Positions 25,860-35,213 of a stretch of 64,000 nt of DNA are shown piece by piece (the stretch's first letter is position 1; each line of letters begins with the position of its first letter). Made by a program: the position numbers and the translations under genes. The notes beneath the pieces are model-generated. The model worked only from the letters and a program-made list of their open reading frames with translations, did not search any database and was not told where the DNA came from. Source of the DNA: Xanthomarina arctica (GTDB lineage Bacteria > Bacteroidota > Bacteroidia > Flavobacteriales > Flavobacteriaceae). The DNA lies in assembly GCF_014638915.1 (NCBI RefSeq), contig NZ_BMFQ01000003.1, positions 620,001-684,000 on the forward strand. Reading direction: 5' to 3'.

Positions 25860-26642
25860 TTATAATTTAGATCTAAGTGTTTTGAAATATTTAAAAGATT
25901 TAGCCAATCTAGATCCATACCACGAAAATAATTCGCCATCAACTAACCAAACTTTCGCTTTTGGAAATTTTAATTTAAGAGCTTGAACATGCTCTTCTTT
26001 AAAAGGAAAAGGCTCCGTAGAAAGCATGACGACTTCAACATCCTTATCCAAGTCTTTTTCCAAATCAATTTCTGGATACCTATCTAAATCACCAAAATAA
26101 TTTTCAAATTTAGCCTCTCTTAACAAAGCATTTATAAAATTATTATCTGCAGCAACCATCCAAGGATTTTTCCAGATAAAATAGGCTGTTTTCACTTTAG
26201 GTTGCTCTTTAATAAATTCTTGAAATTCTAATTGTTGATTTTTAATACTGGTAATAATACCTTCAGCTTTAACTTCTACGGAAAATAGACTTCCATACAT
26301 TTTAATCAATTCCAAACAATCATCAATAGTATAAATATCACTTAAGTGAACTGGAGCTATTTTCTCCAATTCTTCAATCATTTCAGCCGTATTCTCTTCC
26401 TTATTACAAAGAATAATGTCTGGGTTAAGAGCTTTTATTTTATGATAATGAACCTGCTTGGTTCCGCCAACTATAGCTATATTAGAGAGAAGATGCTGTG
26501 GATGGACACAGAATTTGGTGATGCCAACAAGCGATATTTCTAAACCTAAATCGTAAAGCAATTCGGTTTGTGAAGGGACTAAGGAGACTATCCTCTTAGG
26601 AATATAATTTATTTGAATGGTTCTATTTAACTGGTCTTTCAT
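25860..26642 (-). CDS. Helical-backbone substrate-binding protein (BtuF-like), without signal peptide
   Basis: 260 residues of the periplasmic-binding-protein type used for cobalamin or iron-siderophore uptake: RIVSLVPSQTELLYDLGL near the start, then LNPDIILCNKEEN and a long linking helix. There is no signal sequence, so as written it would stay in the cytosol, unlike secreted BtuF. Signal-less versions are common in Bacteroidota. No permease or ATPase is adjacent. The presence of two B12 enzymes in the window makes a corrinoid-related role attractive but unproven. Confidence 0.8.
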   Translation of the reverse strand: MKDQLNRTIQINYIPKRIVSLVPSQTELLYDLGLEISLVGITKFCVHPQHLLSNIAIVGGTKQVHYHKIKALNPDIILCNKEENTAEMIEELEKIAPVHLSDIYTIDDCLELIKMYGSLFSVEVKAEGIITSIKNQQLEFQEFIKEQPKVKTAYFIWKNPWMVAADNNFINALLREAKFENYFGDLDRYPEIDLEKDLDKDVEVVMLSTEPFPFKEEHVQALKLKFPKAKVWLVDGELFSWYGSRLAKSFKYFKTLRSKL

Positions 26643-26649
26643 TTATATA

Positions 26650-26721
26650 GTTTACAGTCGCAGTCGCAGTTTTCAGGCTCAGTCATGCGAAAAACTGTGA
26701 CTTTTTACTGTGACTGCAAAC
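26650..26721. repeat. Imperfect inverted repeat of ACTG/CAGTC units
   Basis: GTTTACAGTCGCAGTCGCAG on the left faces ACTGTGACTGCAAAC on the right, with GTTTTC/GAAAAAC closer in. The pyrF stop codon (26705-26707) lies in the right arm, so the last six residues of PyrF (LSLQSQ) are repeat-encoded. Confidence 0.7.
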
Positions 26722-27529
26722 TCAAGATAATTTCCATTTGCATTTGCAATTCTTTTGCTTTCTCGGCTGCAGCTTCTGCAAAATCTTCTTGATTGGAAGC
26801 GTAAATAATACCTCTTGAAGAATTAATAAGCAAACCAACATCTTTGTTCATACCGTATTTACAAACATCTTGCAGATTCCCTCCTTGTGCGCCCACTCCT
26901 GGAACTAATAAAAAGCTATCTGGAACTATGCTTCTAATTGCAGCAAAGTACTCGGCTTTTGTAGCACCAACAACATACATTAAGTTTTTAGAGTTTTTCC
27001 AAGTTTTTGACGTTTCTAAAACCTGTTTGTATAATTCTTTTCCTTCAACTAATTTCGTCTGAAAATCGAAAGCGCCTTCATTTGAAGTTAATGCCAACAT
27101 AATAGTATGTTTATTTTCAAAAGCCAAGAAAGGTTCTATAGAATCTTTTCCCATGTATGGAGCAACTGTAACGCTATCAAAGCCTAAATCTTCGAAAAAA
27201 GCTTTAGCATACATGCTACTGGTATTCCCAATATCTCCACGTTTTGCGTCTGCAATGGTAAAGATTTCAGGATGTTTTTCATTCAAATACTTAATAGTTT
27301 TCTCTAAAGATTTCCAGCCTTTTAAACCATAAGCTTCATAAAAAGCCGTGTTAGGTTTGTAAGCCACACATAAGTGATGCGTAGCATCGATAATGGCTTT
27401 ATTAAAAGCAAAAATGGGATCTTCTTCTTTTAATAAATGCTGTGGTATTTTATTTAAATCAACATCTAATCCGATACAAAGAAAGGATCTCTTTTTTTTG
27501 ATTTCTGAAATAAGTTGGGTTGTCGTCAT
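26705..27529 (-). CDS. pyrF: Orotidine 5'-phosphate decarboxylase, type 2
   Basis: 274 residues, the length of the type 2 PyrF group. The catalytic DxKxxD motif is ADAKRGDIG, with [10 protein letters not shown] near the start and [11 protein letters not shown] for phosphate binding. Decarboxylates OMP to UMP. It follows prfA on the same strand, with a terminator between them. The C-terminal residues are encoded by an intergenic-type repeat. Confidence 0.95.
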   Translation of the reverse strand: MTTTQLISEIKKKRSFLCIGLDVDLNKIPQHLLKEEDPIFAFNKAIIDATHHLCVAYKPNTAFYEAYGLKGWKSLEKTIKYLNEKHPEIFTIADAKRGDIGNTSSMYAKAFFEDLGFDSVTVAPYMGKDSIEPFLAFENKHTIMLALTSNEGAFDFQTKLVEGKELYKQVLETSKTWKNSKNLMYVVGATKAEYFAAIRSIVPDSFLLVPGVGAQGGNLQDVCKYGMNKDVGLLINSSRGIIYASNQEDFAEAAAEKAKELQMQMEIILSLQSQ

Positions 27530-27534
27530 CTTAT

Positions 27535-27556
27535 AAAAAAAGCCTCAAAAGAGGCT
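27535..27556 (-). terminator. Terminator of prfA
   Basis: Minus-strand stem AGCCTC / GAGGCT, loop TTTT, then seven T; located between prfA and pyrF. Confidence 0.85.
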
Positions 27557-27561
27557 CGGTT

Positions 27562-28638
27562 TTAAATCACATCAGTGTTTGCTTTTAACTTTTCGGTGTT
27601 TTCCGCTAACTGAAGTTCGTCTATAATTCTTTGTATATCGCCATTTACAATATTTCCTAAATCGTAAAGCGTTAATCCAATTCTATGATCTGTTACACGC
27701 CCTTGAGAGTAATTATAAGTTCTAATTTTAGCACTTCTATCTCCAGAACTCACCATGGAACCACGCTTAAGAGCATCTTCAGCATTTTTCTTTGCTAATT
27801 CCATCTCGTACAATCTAGAACGTAATACTTTAAACGCTTTCTCTTTATTTTTATGTTGCGATTTTTGATCTTGACACTGAGCCACTAAACCAGTTGGAAT
27901 ATGTGTTAAACGCACAGCAGAATAAGTAGTATTTACCGATTGTCCTCCAGGACCAGAAGAACAGAAAAAATCGACACGTACCTCTTTTGGGTTAATTTCC
28001 ACATCAAACTCTTCAGCTTCTGGAAATACCATAACGGTTGCCGCACTAGTATGCACACGACCTTGAGTTTCAGTTTGTGGTACACGTTGTACACGGTGCA
28101 CACCAGCTTCAAACTTTAAAGTTCCATAAACATTGTCTCCAGTAACCTCGAATTGAATTTCTTTAAATCCGCCGTTGGTACCTTCACTATAATCTACAGT
28201 ATCTACTTTCCAACCCTTGCTTTCGCAATATTTAGAATACATTCTAAATAAATCTCCTGCAAAAATACTGGCTTCGTCTCCCCCTGTTCCTGCACGTAAT
28301 TCTACTACAGCATTTTTAACATCTTCAGGATCTTTAGGAATTAAAAGCACTTTAATAGCATCTTCTAATTTAGGAATACCTTCTTTAGCTTCGTCATACT
28401 GCATTTTAGCCATGTCAACCATTTCTTGATCGCTTCCATCAGCAAGAATTTCTTCAGCCTCCTTCAAGTTTTCCGTAAGCTCAATATATTCCTCACGTTT
28501 ATCCATTAATAAACGTAAATCCTTATATTCTTTGTTTAACTCTACATAGCGTTTTTGATCTGTCATTATATCTGGTTGAATGATCAAATCACTAACCTCA
28601 TCAAAACGTTGCTTTACTATTTGTAATTTATCTAACAT
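27562..28638 (-). CDS. prfA: Peptide chain release factor 1
   Basis: 358 residues from ATG 28638 ([19 protein letters not shown]); an in-frame TTG at 28662 would add eight residues and is less likely. The GGQ catalytic motif is in [17 protein letters not shown]. It ends translation at UAA and UAG. A TATTTTTG -7 element on the same strand (28660-28667) fits this start. Confidence 0.96.
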   Translation of the reverse strand: MLDKLQIVKQRFDEVSDLIIQPDIMTDQKRYVELNKEYKDLRLLMDKREEYIELTENLKEAEEILADGSDQEMVDMAKMQYDEAKEGIPKLEDAIKVLLIPKDPEDVKNAVVELRAGTGGDEASIFAGDLFRMYSKYCESKGWKVDTVDYSEGTNGGFKEIQFEVTGDNVYGTLKFEAGVHRVQRVPQTETQGRVHTSAATVMVFPEAEEFDVEINPKEVRVDFFCSSGPGGQSVNTTYSAVRLTHIPTGLVAQCQDQKSQHKNKEKAFKVLRSRLYEMELAKKNAEDALKRGSMVSSGDRSAKIRTYNYSQGRVTDHRIGLTLYDLGNIVNGDIQRIIDELQLAENTEKLKANTDVI

Positions 28639-28676
28639 GTAGCTTTTTAAATTGTTTGACAAAAATACGATAATTT

Positions 28677-29051
28677 ATGAATTGTTATATCTTATGGTCA
28701 TGCAAATTATTTTTAACCGAATTAACTAAAATAATTACTTCAAAATTCCGTTTCCCATACATGATACAACGCTTTGGAGCTATATTAATTTTCTATAAAC
28801 CTTATGTTATTTGGTCATTTGGTGTCACACTTTTTTTAATGGCTTTTAAGTCCAACTTAGTGGTTATCTTTATTGCAAAGCTATTTTTAATTGCGTTTTT
28901 ATGGTATTTTTTATCTGAAACCACTGCGAAACGCAAACTACTTTTTTATAAAAACTTGGGCATTTCTACCTTCAAACTTTTCAGTACCCTATTTATTATT
29001 GATATCTTTATAACCAGCCTTATTTTTAAGCTGATTGATGTCTTTATATGA
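28677..29051 (+). CDS. Small membrane protein partnered with an ABC ATPase
   Basis: 124 residues (ATG 28677); a second ATG at 28761 would give 96 residues starting MIQRFGAILIFYKPY, which could be the true start. About three hydrophobic segments: YVIWSFGVTLFLMAF, LVVIFIAKLFLIAFLWYFL and STLFIIDIFITSLIFKLIDV. The stop overlaps the ATG of the following ABC ATPase by four bases (ATGA), so the two are coupled. It is the only candidate membrane partner for that ATPase. Family not recognised. Confidence 0.75.
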   Translation: MNCYILWSCKLFLTELTKIITSKFRFPYMIQRFGAILIFYKPYVIWSFGVTLFLMAFKSNLVVIFIAKLFLIAFLWYFLSETTAKRKLLFYKNLGISTFKLFSTLFIIDIFITSLIFKLIDVFI

Positions 29052-29707
29052 TTTTAGAATTAGATAATGTCGAACTGTATTTTAAGGATAAACGCATTCT
29101 TAATGGCATATATCTGAAAGCTCAGACAGGTGAAGTTACTGGAATATTAGGCAGCAACGGTTGCGGAAAAAGTTGCATCCTGAATATTATTTTTGGAACT
29201 CTAATTCCAAAATATAAGTTGATTCGTTTAGACAGCAAGCCCATTTTAAAACCACTTTATCAAACAAAACTAGTTAAGTTTCTACCTCAACTTCCCATTA
29301 TACCTAATAACCTGAGACTTAAAATGGCTTTCAAATTGTTTCAAGTGAATTGGGATGAATTTATTTCCCATTTTGAATCCTTCAGCATCTATAAAAACTA
29401 CAAATTTCATCAACTGCCCGGTGGCGAACGGCGCATCGTGGAAACCTATTTATTATTAAAAAGTCCGGGCAAAATTATTCTTTTGGATGAACCATTTTTA
29501 CATGTTGCACCTTTATATATTGAAATAATAAAAAAACTGATATCTGAAGAAAAGCAACGAAAAATCATCATAATTACGGATCATTTGTATCGCGATATTA
29601 TAGAAGCCAGCGATAGATTATATCTCATAAAAGATGGTCATTCTAAACTGATTACCGATTTAAAAACGCTTGAAGACTTTAAATATATTAGTCAAAATAC
29701 GCTATAA
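29048..29707 (+). CDS. ABC transporter ATP-binding protein
   Basis: 219 residues, a single nucleotide-binding domain. Walker A is GSNGCGKS (~35-42), Walker B is KIILLDEP, the switch His is in IIITDHLYRD, and the signature loop is LPGGERR in place of LSGGQ, a clear deviation. Coupled by a 4-bp overlap to the small membrane protein. The pair may form a minimal exporter, but substrate and full complex are unknown. Confidence 0.88.
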   Translation: MILELDNVELYFKDKRILNGIYLKAQTGEVTGILGSNGCGKSCILNIIFGTLIPKYKLIRLDSKPILKPLYQTKLVKFLPQLPIIPNNLRLKMAFKLFQVNWDEFISHFESFSIYKNYKFHQLPGGERRIVETYLLLKSPGKIILLDEPFLHVAPLYIEIIKKLISEEKQRKIIIITDHLYRDIIEASDRLYLIKDGHSKLITDLKTLEDFKYISQNTL

Positions 29708-29708
29708 A

Positions 29709-29742
29709 AAAAGAAGCTATTTCAATTGAAATAGCTTCTTTT
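29709..29742. terminator. Bidirectional terminator between the ABC and nrd genes
   Basis: A perfect 34-bp palindrome (half-site AAGAAGCTATTTCAA) with A and T runs on the ends, placed between convergent genes. Confidence 0.9.
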
Positions 29743-29763
29743 AAATTTAAATTATAATTTAGA

Positions 29764-32319
29764 TTATCCACATTTAGAAGAACCACAATCCTTGCAGGTT
29801 AAACAGCCTTCTTGGTAAATTAAATTTTCTGAACTACAGTTAGTACAAGTTTGCCCTTTAGCCTGAGTTCCATCTTCTACATAGCGTTTAATTGCTCGAA
29901 CAACCCCATTTTTCCAGGTATTAATAGACTCGTTATCCAATTGTAAACTATTAATTAAATCTACAATTTTATCGATTGGCATGCCATGACGTAAGGTACT
30001 TGAGATTAGTTTGGCATAATTCCAGAACTCTGGGTTGAACTTATGAGACAAACCTTCAATCGTGGTTTTGTAACCTCTAATATTGGTATATTGAAAATCG
30101 TAACGCGTTGTGCCATCTTCATTTCTATTCTTAATAATGAGTCCTTTATTAGCCCAACGTGGAATTAAAATCCCATCTTCATCATCTGCTAAACCAGTAA
30201 ATACTTCGTAAGGTTTTCCATCGATCAAACCAATAAAAGCAATCCATTTTTCTTTATTATTTTGAAAACGAACCACATCTGCTTCCAGCACTTGCGGACG
30301 TTTTGTTGGAAAAGTTGTTAGAATTTCTAGTTCTTCTTCCTTCTTTTCTTCGTTTGAAATTAATACTCCAGAACGCGAACCATCTCTATAAACAGTAACA
30401 CCTTTGCAACCTGCTTCCCAAGCTTCCATATATAGTTGTCCAACCAATTCTTCGGTGGCATCGTTTGGTAAATTGATGGTTACACTAATTGAGTGATCCA
30501 CCCATTTTTGCACAGCTCCTTGCATGCTTACTTTACTCATCCAATCCACATCGTTGGAAGTGGCTTTATAATATGGCGATTTTTCAACTATAGCATCCAA
30601 TTCTTTTTGGTCGTAATTTGCTGAAACTTCATATCCGTTAACTTCCATCCATTGTTTGAATCTGTGATGAAACACCACATATTCTTCCCAAGAATCTCCA
30701 ACTTCATCTACAAAATCAACACGAACATTTTTATCGTTTGGATTTACTTTTCTTCTACGTTTATAAACTGGCATAAAAACTGGCTCAATTCCTGAAGATG
30801 TTTGTGTCATTAAACTAGTTGTTCCAGTTGGAGCAATAGTTAGCAAAGCAATATTTCTACGGCCATGTTCTAACATTTCGTAATACAACTTATCGTCTGC
30901 TTCTTTTAAACGTTGGATAAACGGATTGTTTTTTTCACGCTCAGCATCGAAAATAGCGAATGCACCTCTATCTTTTGCCGCATAAACTGACGCTCTGTAA
31001 GCTTCAATTCCCAATGTTTTATGTACTTCAACAGAAAAGGCATTTCCTTCTTTACTTCCGTATTTAATACCTAAAGCCGCAAGCATATCTCCTTCAGCAG
31101 TAATACCAATTCCTGTTCTACGTCCTTCGTTTGCTTTCTTTTGAATGTTTAACCAAAGGTTTCTTTCGGTAGCTTTTACCTCATCTACTTCTGGATCTGC
31201 ATCTATTTTTTCAATAATAGCATCGATTTTCTCTAATTCTAAATCGATAATATCATCCATGATGCGTTGCGCTACATGAATGTGTTTTTTGAATAATTCG
31301 AAGTTAAATTCTGCTTTATCAGTAAACGGATTTTCTACATATGAAAATAAATTTATGGCTAACAAGCGACAAGAGTCGTAAGGACAAAGAGGAATTTCTC
31401 CACATGGATTTGTCGAAACGGTTTTATAACCTAAGTCTGCATAGCAATCTGGAACAGATTCATTAATGATCGTATCCCAAAATAGAATTCCAGGTTCTGC
31501 CGATTTCCATGCATTATGAACAATTTTCTTCCAAATTTTATTGGCTTCTATCGTTTTTGAAAACTTTGGGTTTTCACTAAATATTGGATATTTCTGAGTA
31601 TAGGTTGAATTTGCTTTTACAGCTCTCATGAACTCATCGTCTATTCTAACGGAAACATTTGCTCCTGTCACTTTCCCTTGCTCTAATTTAGCATCGATAA
31701 AATCTTCAGAATCTGGGTGATTAATAGAAACTGATAACATTAAAGCACCACGACGCCCATCTTGAGCCACTTCGCGAGTAGAATTAGAATAACGTTCCAT
31801 AAATGGAACAATACCGGTTGATGTTAAAGCTGAATTTTTCACTGGAGATCCTTTTGGACGTATGTGCGATAAATCGTGACCAACACCACCACGACGCTTC
31901 ATAAGCTGCACTTGCTCTTGGTCGATTTTCATAATGCCTCCATAGGAATCTGAATCACCTTCATTTCCAATAACAAAACAATTTGAAAGGGATGCTATTT
32001 GGTATGGATTTCCAATTCCAGCCATAGGACTTCCTTGTGGGACTATATATTTAAAGTCTTTAATTAAATCAAAAACTTCTTTTTCAGATAAAGGATTTGG
32101 GTAACGCACCTCGATTCTTGCAATTTCTTTAGCAATACGCTTATGCATATCGTTTGGCGTTAACTCGTATAAATTACCGTCAGAATCTTTTAAGGCATAT
32201 TTATTTATCCAAACGCGAGCGGCTAAATCATCGCCTTTGAAGTACTTAACAGATGCCTCAAAGGCATCGTCTTGAGAATATGTAGGAGGGAGAACTTTTG
32301 ATTGGGTTTTTGTTGGCAT
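29764..32319 (-). CDS. nrdJ: Adenosylcobalamin-dependent ribonucleotide reductase (class II)
   Basis: 851 residues. The N-terminal region contains PQGSPMAGIGNPYQIASLSNCFVIG-type sequence (shown here in part: SLSNCFVIG), followed by RRGGVGHDLSHIRPKG, the NPCGEIPL motif with active-site Cys, and IAPTGTTSLM. The C-terminus carries a four-Cys zinc ribbon (CTNCSSENL..CLTCKDCGSSKCG) of the class II type. It makes deoxynucleotides using a cobalamin radical, needing no oxygen. Single gene with a bidirectional terminator downstream. Confidence 0.93.
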   Translation of the reverse strand: MPTKTQSKVLPPTYSQDDAFEASVKYFKGDDLAARVWINKYALKDSDGNLYELTPNDMHKRIAKEIARIEVRYPNPLSEKEVFDLIKDFKYIVPQGSPMAGIGNPYQIASLSNCFVIGNEGDSDSYGGIMKIDQEQVQLMKRRGGVGHDLSHIRPKGSPVKNSALTSTGIVPFMERYSNSTREVAQDGRRGALMLSVSINHPDSEDFIDAKLEQGKVTGANVSVRIDDEFMRAVKANSTYTQKYPIFSENPKFSKTIEANKIWKKIVHNAWKSAEPGILFWDTIINESVPDCYADLGYKTVSTNPCGEIPLCPYDSCRLLAINLFSYVENPFTDKAEFNFELFKKHIHVAQRIMDDIIDLELEKIDAIIEKIDADPEVDEVKATERNLWLNIQKKANEGRRTGIGITAEGDMLAALGIKYGSKEGNAFSVEVHKTLGIEAYRASVYAAKDRGAFAIFDAEREKNNPFIQRLKEADDKLYYEMLEHGRRNIALLTIAPTGTTSLMTQTSSGIEPVFMPVYKRRRKVNPNDKNVRVDFVDEVGDSWEEYVVFHHRFKQWMEVNGYEVSANYDQKELDAIVEKSPYYKATSNDVDWMSKVSMQGAVQKWVDHSISVTINLPNDATEELVGQLYMEAWEAGCKGVTVYRDGSRSGVLISNEEKKEEELEILTTFPTKRPQVLEADVVRFQNNKEKWIAFIGLIDGKPYEVFTGLADDEDGILIPRWANKGLIIKNRNEDGTTRYDFQYTNIRGYKTTIEGLSHKFNPEFWNYAKLISSTLRHGMPIDKIVDLINSLQLDNESINTWKNGVVRAIKRYVEDGTQAKGQTCTNCSSENLIYQEGCLTCKDCGSSKCG

Positions 32320-32496
32320 GTTTATGGATTAATTTAAAATTTAATATTCTTTTTTAGGAACTGTAAAGAACGTGAAAATTTTAAACTTAAAGCATGATAA
32401 AAATCACAAAGTTTACAAGAAATATTAATAAAGAACTGATTATCAGTTTTTTAAAATTTATTAACAATAAAAAGTTAACAAATAATTTATTTTATT

Positions 32497-33450
32497 TTAA
32501 AAGGCTACAACCACGCCTACACCTAGTATTTGCTTCCATTGCACCTTCGCACCTTCGGTTTCATAGTCACCTTCTACATCCGTTTCAACAAGTGTTTTTA
32601 CATCATTATCGTACTTTAAATGTGATCCAAAATTAGCTTTCATGAAACTATTCACCTTAAAATCGAAATTGATCTGCCAATCGACATCGATATTCCCAAA
32701 ATCATTTAGGTAATCTGTATAAAGTCCCACATAATTATAAAGCATGACATTTTCAAAAATTTGAGCTTCGTATGCACTTGTCAAAAGAATACCTACTTCT
32801 TTTCTAATATGCTCCCCTTTTTCAATTATGTTACCTTCACTATCGTAAACAGCGGGAGTTACACCAAAAGAGCCTGCATTTGCTAAGGCATCGTCCAAAA
32901 CAAAAGTAGTTTTCACTGTTAATGGCGAAAAATAAACTGAGAATTTATCTATATTCTTACCATATTCTAGTCCTCCCCCAATATACAAATAACCAGGAGC
33001 CATAAATTGCGACAAGACGTATGTATCGTCTGGATAATTATAACCTTTTGTAAATTGTGTTTTAAAATTAAACCTAGAAGAAAAATACCAATTGGTAGTT
33101 TCATTATTTCTATAACCAAGAGTTGAACTCAAATCAATTATATCGTCTGTTTTTCTTAAACCTTGATTTTCCTGCTTATTGATACCATACCGAGTAATCA
33201 CTAAGTTTTGCCAAATAAGATGTTTGTAGCGATATTTTAAGGCTCCTTCAAAATTAAACAAAGCAGAGATAGAATTACTTCCACCTGAATTCCAATTCAC
33301 AAAAGCTACCTCACTTAAAAGTGCACTTGCCTCATTTTTTTGAGTCCACTTTGGAATATTGATATCTTCAATTTTAAAGAACAATGAATCTGGCTGGGCA
33401 GATATAAATTGAAAGCTAATAAAAGATAAAATGAATATGACTCTCTTCAT
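32497..33450 (-). CDS. DUF3078 family outer-membrane-associated protein
   Basis: 317 residues with an N-terminal signal peptide (MKRVIFILSFISFQFISAQ). The rest is a run of alternating strands (WTQKNEASALLSEVAFVNWN, GGGLEYGKNIDKFSVYFSP) ending in a hydrophobic Phe (VGVVVAF), as expected of an outer-membrane beta-barrel. This is the DUF3078 family, widespread in Bacteroidota. Function unknown. It begins 25 bp after purM ends and may be cotranscribed. Confidence 0.85.
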   Translation of the reverse strand: MKRVIFILSFISFQFISAQPDSLFFKIEDINIPKWTQKNEASALLSEVAFVNWNSGGSNSISALFNFEGALKYRYKHLIWQNLVITRYGINKQENQGLRKTDDIIDLSSTLGYRNNETTNWYFSSRFNFKTQFTKGYNYPDDTYVLSQFMAPGYLYIGGGLEYGKNIDKFSVYFSPLTVKTTFVLDDALANAGSFGVTPAVYDSEGNIIEKGEHIRKEVGILLTSAYEAQIFENVMLYNYVGLYTDYLNDFGNIDVDWQINFDFKVNSFMKANFGSHLKYDNDVKTLVETDVEGDYETEGAKVQWKQILGVGVVVAF

Positions 33451-33475
33451 TAATCGGAAATTTTAAAAAAAAATA

Positions 33476-34654
33476 CTAATAAACAAACTCTCCAAACTCA
33501 CTAGAAATAGTAAGTTTCTTTTTTTCTGACGCCTCTACGCGACCTATAATTTTAGCATCAACCTGAAAAGATTTGGAAATAGCTATAATATCTTGAGCCA
33601 CTTCTGGAGACACATACAGCTCCATACGATGACCACAATTGAATACTTGATACATTTCCTTCCAATCTGTTTTAGATTGCTCCTGAATAAGTTTAAACAA
33701 CGGAGGAACTGGAAACATATTATCTTTTACAATATGAAGTTTATCAATAAAATGAAGAATCTTTGTTTGAGCCCCACCACTACAATGAATCATTCCATGA
33801 ATAGTGTCGCTTTTATATTTAGACAAAATGCTTTTAATAATTGGCGCATAGGTTCTGGTTGGAGACAAAACAAGTTTCCCAGCATTGATAGGCGAATTTT
33901 CTACAGCATCTGTAAGTTTTACTTGACCGGAATAAACCAAATCTTCAGGAACTGAAGCATCGAAACTTTCGGGATATTTTTCAGCTAAATATTTATGAAA
34001 TACATCGTGTCTTGCAGAAGTTAGTCCGTTGGAACCCATACCTCCATTATACTCCTTTTCGTAAGAAGCTTGACCAAAAGATTCCAAACCAACAATAACA
34101 TCTCCAGGTTTGATATTTGCATTATCTATAACATCACTACGCTTTAATCTAGCGGTAACTGTAGAATCAACAATTATAGTCCTAACTAAATCACCAACAT
34201 CTGCCGTTTCTCCACCAGTGGAATGAATAGTCACACCAAAAGATTTTAATTCGGCAAGAAGCTCTTCGGTACCATTAATAATTTCCGAAAGCACTGCGCC
34301 AGGAATCAGGTTTTTATTTCTTCCTATGGTTGAAGATAGCATGATATTATCTGTAGCTCCAACACAAAGCAAGTCATCGATATTCATAATAAGCGCATCT
34401 TGAGCGATGCCTTTCCAAACTGAAATATCTCCTGTTTCTTTCCAATACATGTAAGCCAAGGAGCTTTTGGTTCCAGCTCCATCAGCATGCATTACCAAAC
34501 AGTAATCAGAATCGTTTGTAAGATAATCTGGCACAATTTTACAAAAGGCTTTAGAAAAAAGCCCCTTATCAATATTTTTTATAGCGTTGTGAACATCTTC
34601 TTTGGAGGCTGAAACACCTCTTTGCGAATACCTTTTACTTATTTCTCCACTCAT
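33476..34654 (-). CDS. purM: Phosphoribosylformylglycinamidine cyclo-ligase (AIR synthase)
   Basis: 392 residues, the longer Bacteroidota form of PurM. Motifs: HADGAGTKSSLAYMYWKETG for ATP/phosphate binding, IAQDALIMNIDDLLCVGA, and STGGETADVGDLVRT. It makes aminoimidazole ribotide in purine synthesis. No other purine genes are adjacent. A TACTTTTG -7 element (34672-34679, minus) lies 18 bp before the ATG. Confidence 0.93.
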   Translation of the reverse strand: MSGEISKRYSQRGVSASKEDVHNAIKNIDKGLFSKAFCKIVPDYLTNDSDYCLVMHADGAGTKSSLAYMYWKETGDISVWKGIAQDALIMNIDDLLCVGATDNIMLSSTIGRNKNLIPGAVLSEIINGTEELLAELKSFGVTIHSTGGETADVGDLVRTIIVDSTVTARLKRSDVIDNANIKPGDVIVGLESFGQASYEKEYNGGMGSNGLTSARHDVFHKYLAEKYPESFDASVPEDLVYSGQVKLTDAVENSPINAGKLVLSPTRTYAPIIKSILSKYKSDTIHGMIHCSGGAQTKILHFIDKLHIVKDNMFPVPPLFKLIQEQSKTDWKEMYQVFNCGHRMELYVSPEVAQDIIAISKSFQVDAKIIGRVEASEKKKLTISSEFGEFVY

Positions 34655-34807
34655 GAAATTGGTTTGAAATGCAAAAGTAAGAATTGTAATTTATTTAAAC
34701 GTTAATTATAGGTTTGGAATTATTAATAGTAGGCAGGTTTACATTAGTTTTAACTTTTCTTTTAGAACCCCTATTAGATTACACCTTCTTGAAAAGAATT
34801 TTTAAGC

Positions 34808-34859
34808 AAAAAAAAAAAACTAGCTTAACAATGAATTAAATTTTCATTATTAAACTAGT
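34808..34859 (-). terminator. Terminator of the 45-residue gene
   Basis: A 17-nt imperfect stem (ACTAGnTTAAnAATGAA and its complement) followed on the minus strand by twelve T. Confidence 0.7.
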
Positions 34860-34890
34860 GTGAGTTCAATTTAAATGTTTTAAAGAATTC

Positions 34891-35028
34891 TTAAAACTTA
34901 CTTATTTTTGTTTCTTGATGAACAATTAAATCTTGCTGCGATTTCACTTTATTATCTTCACTATTTCTTTGTGAAAAAATAAATGTTGCAGCCATAAGCA
35001 TAAGAACACTTATTATGAGCCTTTTCAT
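34891..35028 (-). CDS. Small secreted protein, 45 residues
   Basis: ATG at 35028, stop at 34891. The first 19 residues are a textbook signal peptide (MKRLIISVLMLMAATFIFSQ, cleavage after Ser/Gln), leaving a ~25-residue polar Lys/Gln/Glu-rich peptide. The unit has its own strong hairpin terminator, which supports real expression. No family recognised. Confidence 0.7.
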   Translation of the reverse strand: MKRLIISVLMLMAATFIFSQRNSEDNKVKSQQDLIVHQETKISKF

Positions 35029-35158
35029 GTTAAATATGTATAATTGATTAATAGCACTGCTAAAGTACTAAAAAACAACCTACTTCATTTGTCAAAAATC
35101 ACTTTTTCGTTGACATACAAAATTAATCAGTCAAACGACACTAGCCCTATTTAATAAG

Positions 35159-35185
35159 AAAGAGTCCTGATTAATAGGACTCTTA
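35159..35185. terminator. Terminator of glutamine synthetase III
   Basis: Stem AAGAGTCCT / AGGACTCTT around GATTAAT, 29 bp beyond the glnN stop; A/T tracts on the flanks. Confidence 0.75.
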
Positions 35186-35213
35186 AATTTGATCTTTTAT
35201 TTTAAAATTAGAA

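Noticed and set aside
28660-28662. TTG as prfA start
   Set aside because: It lies in the -7-like element and the ATG at 28638 gives the standard 358-residue length.
32320-32496. Cobalamin riboswitch upstream of nrdJ
   Set aside because: The leader is AT-rich with no recognisable B12-box or pseudoknot arms.
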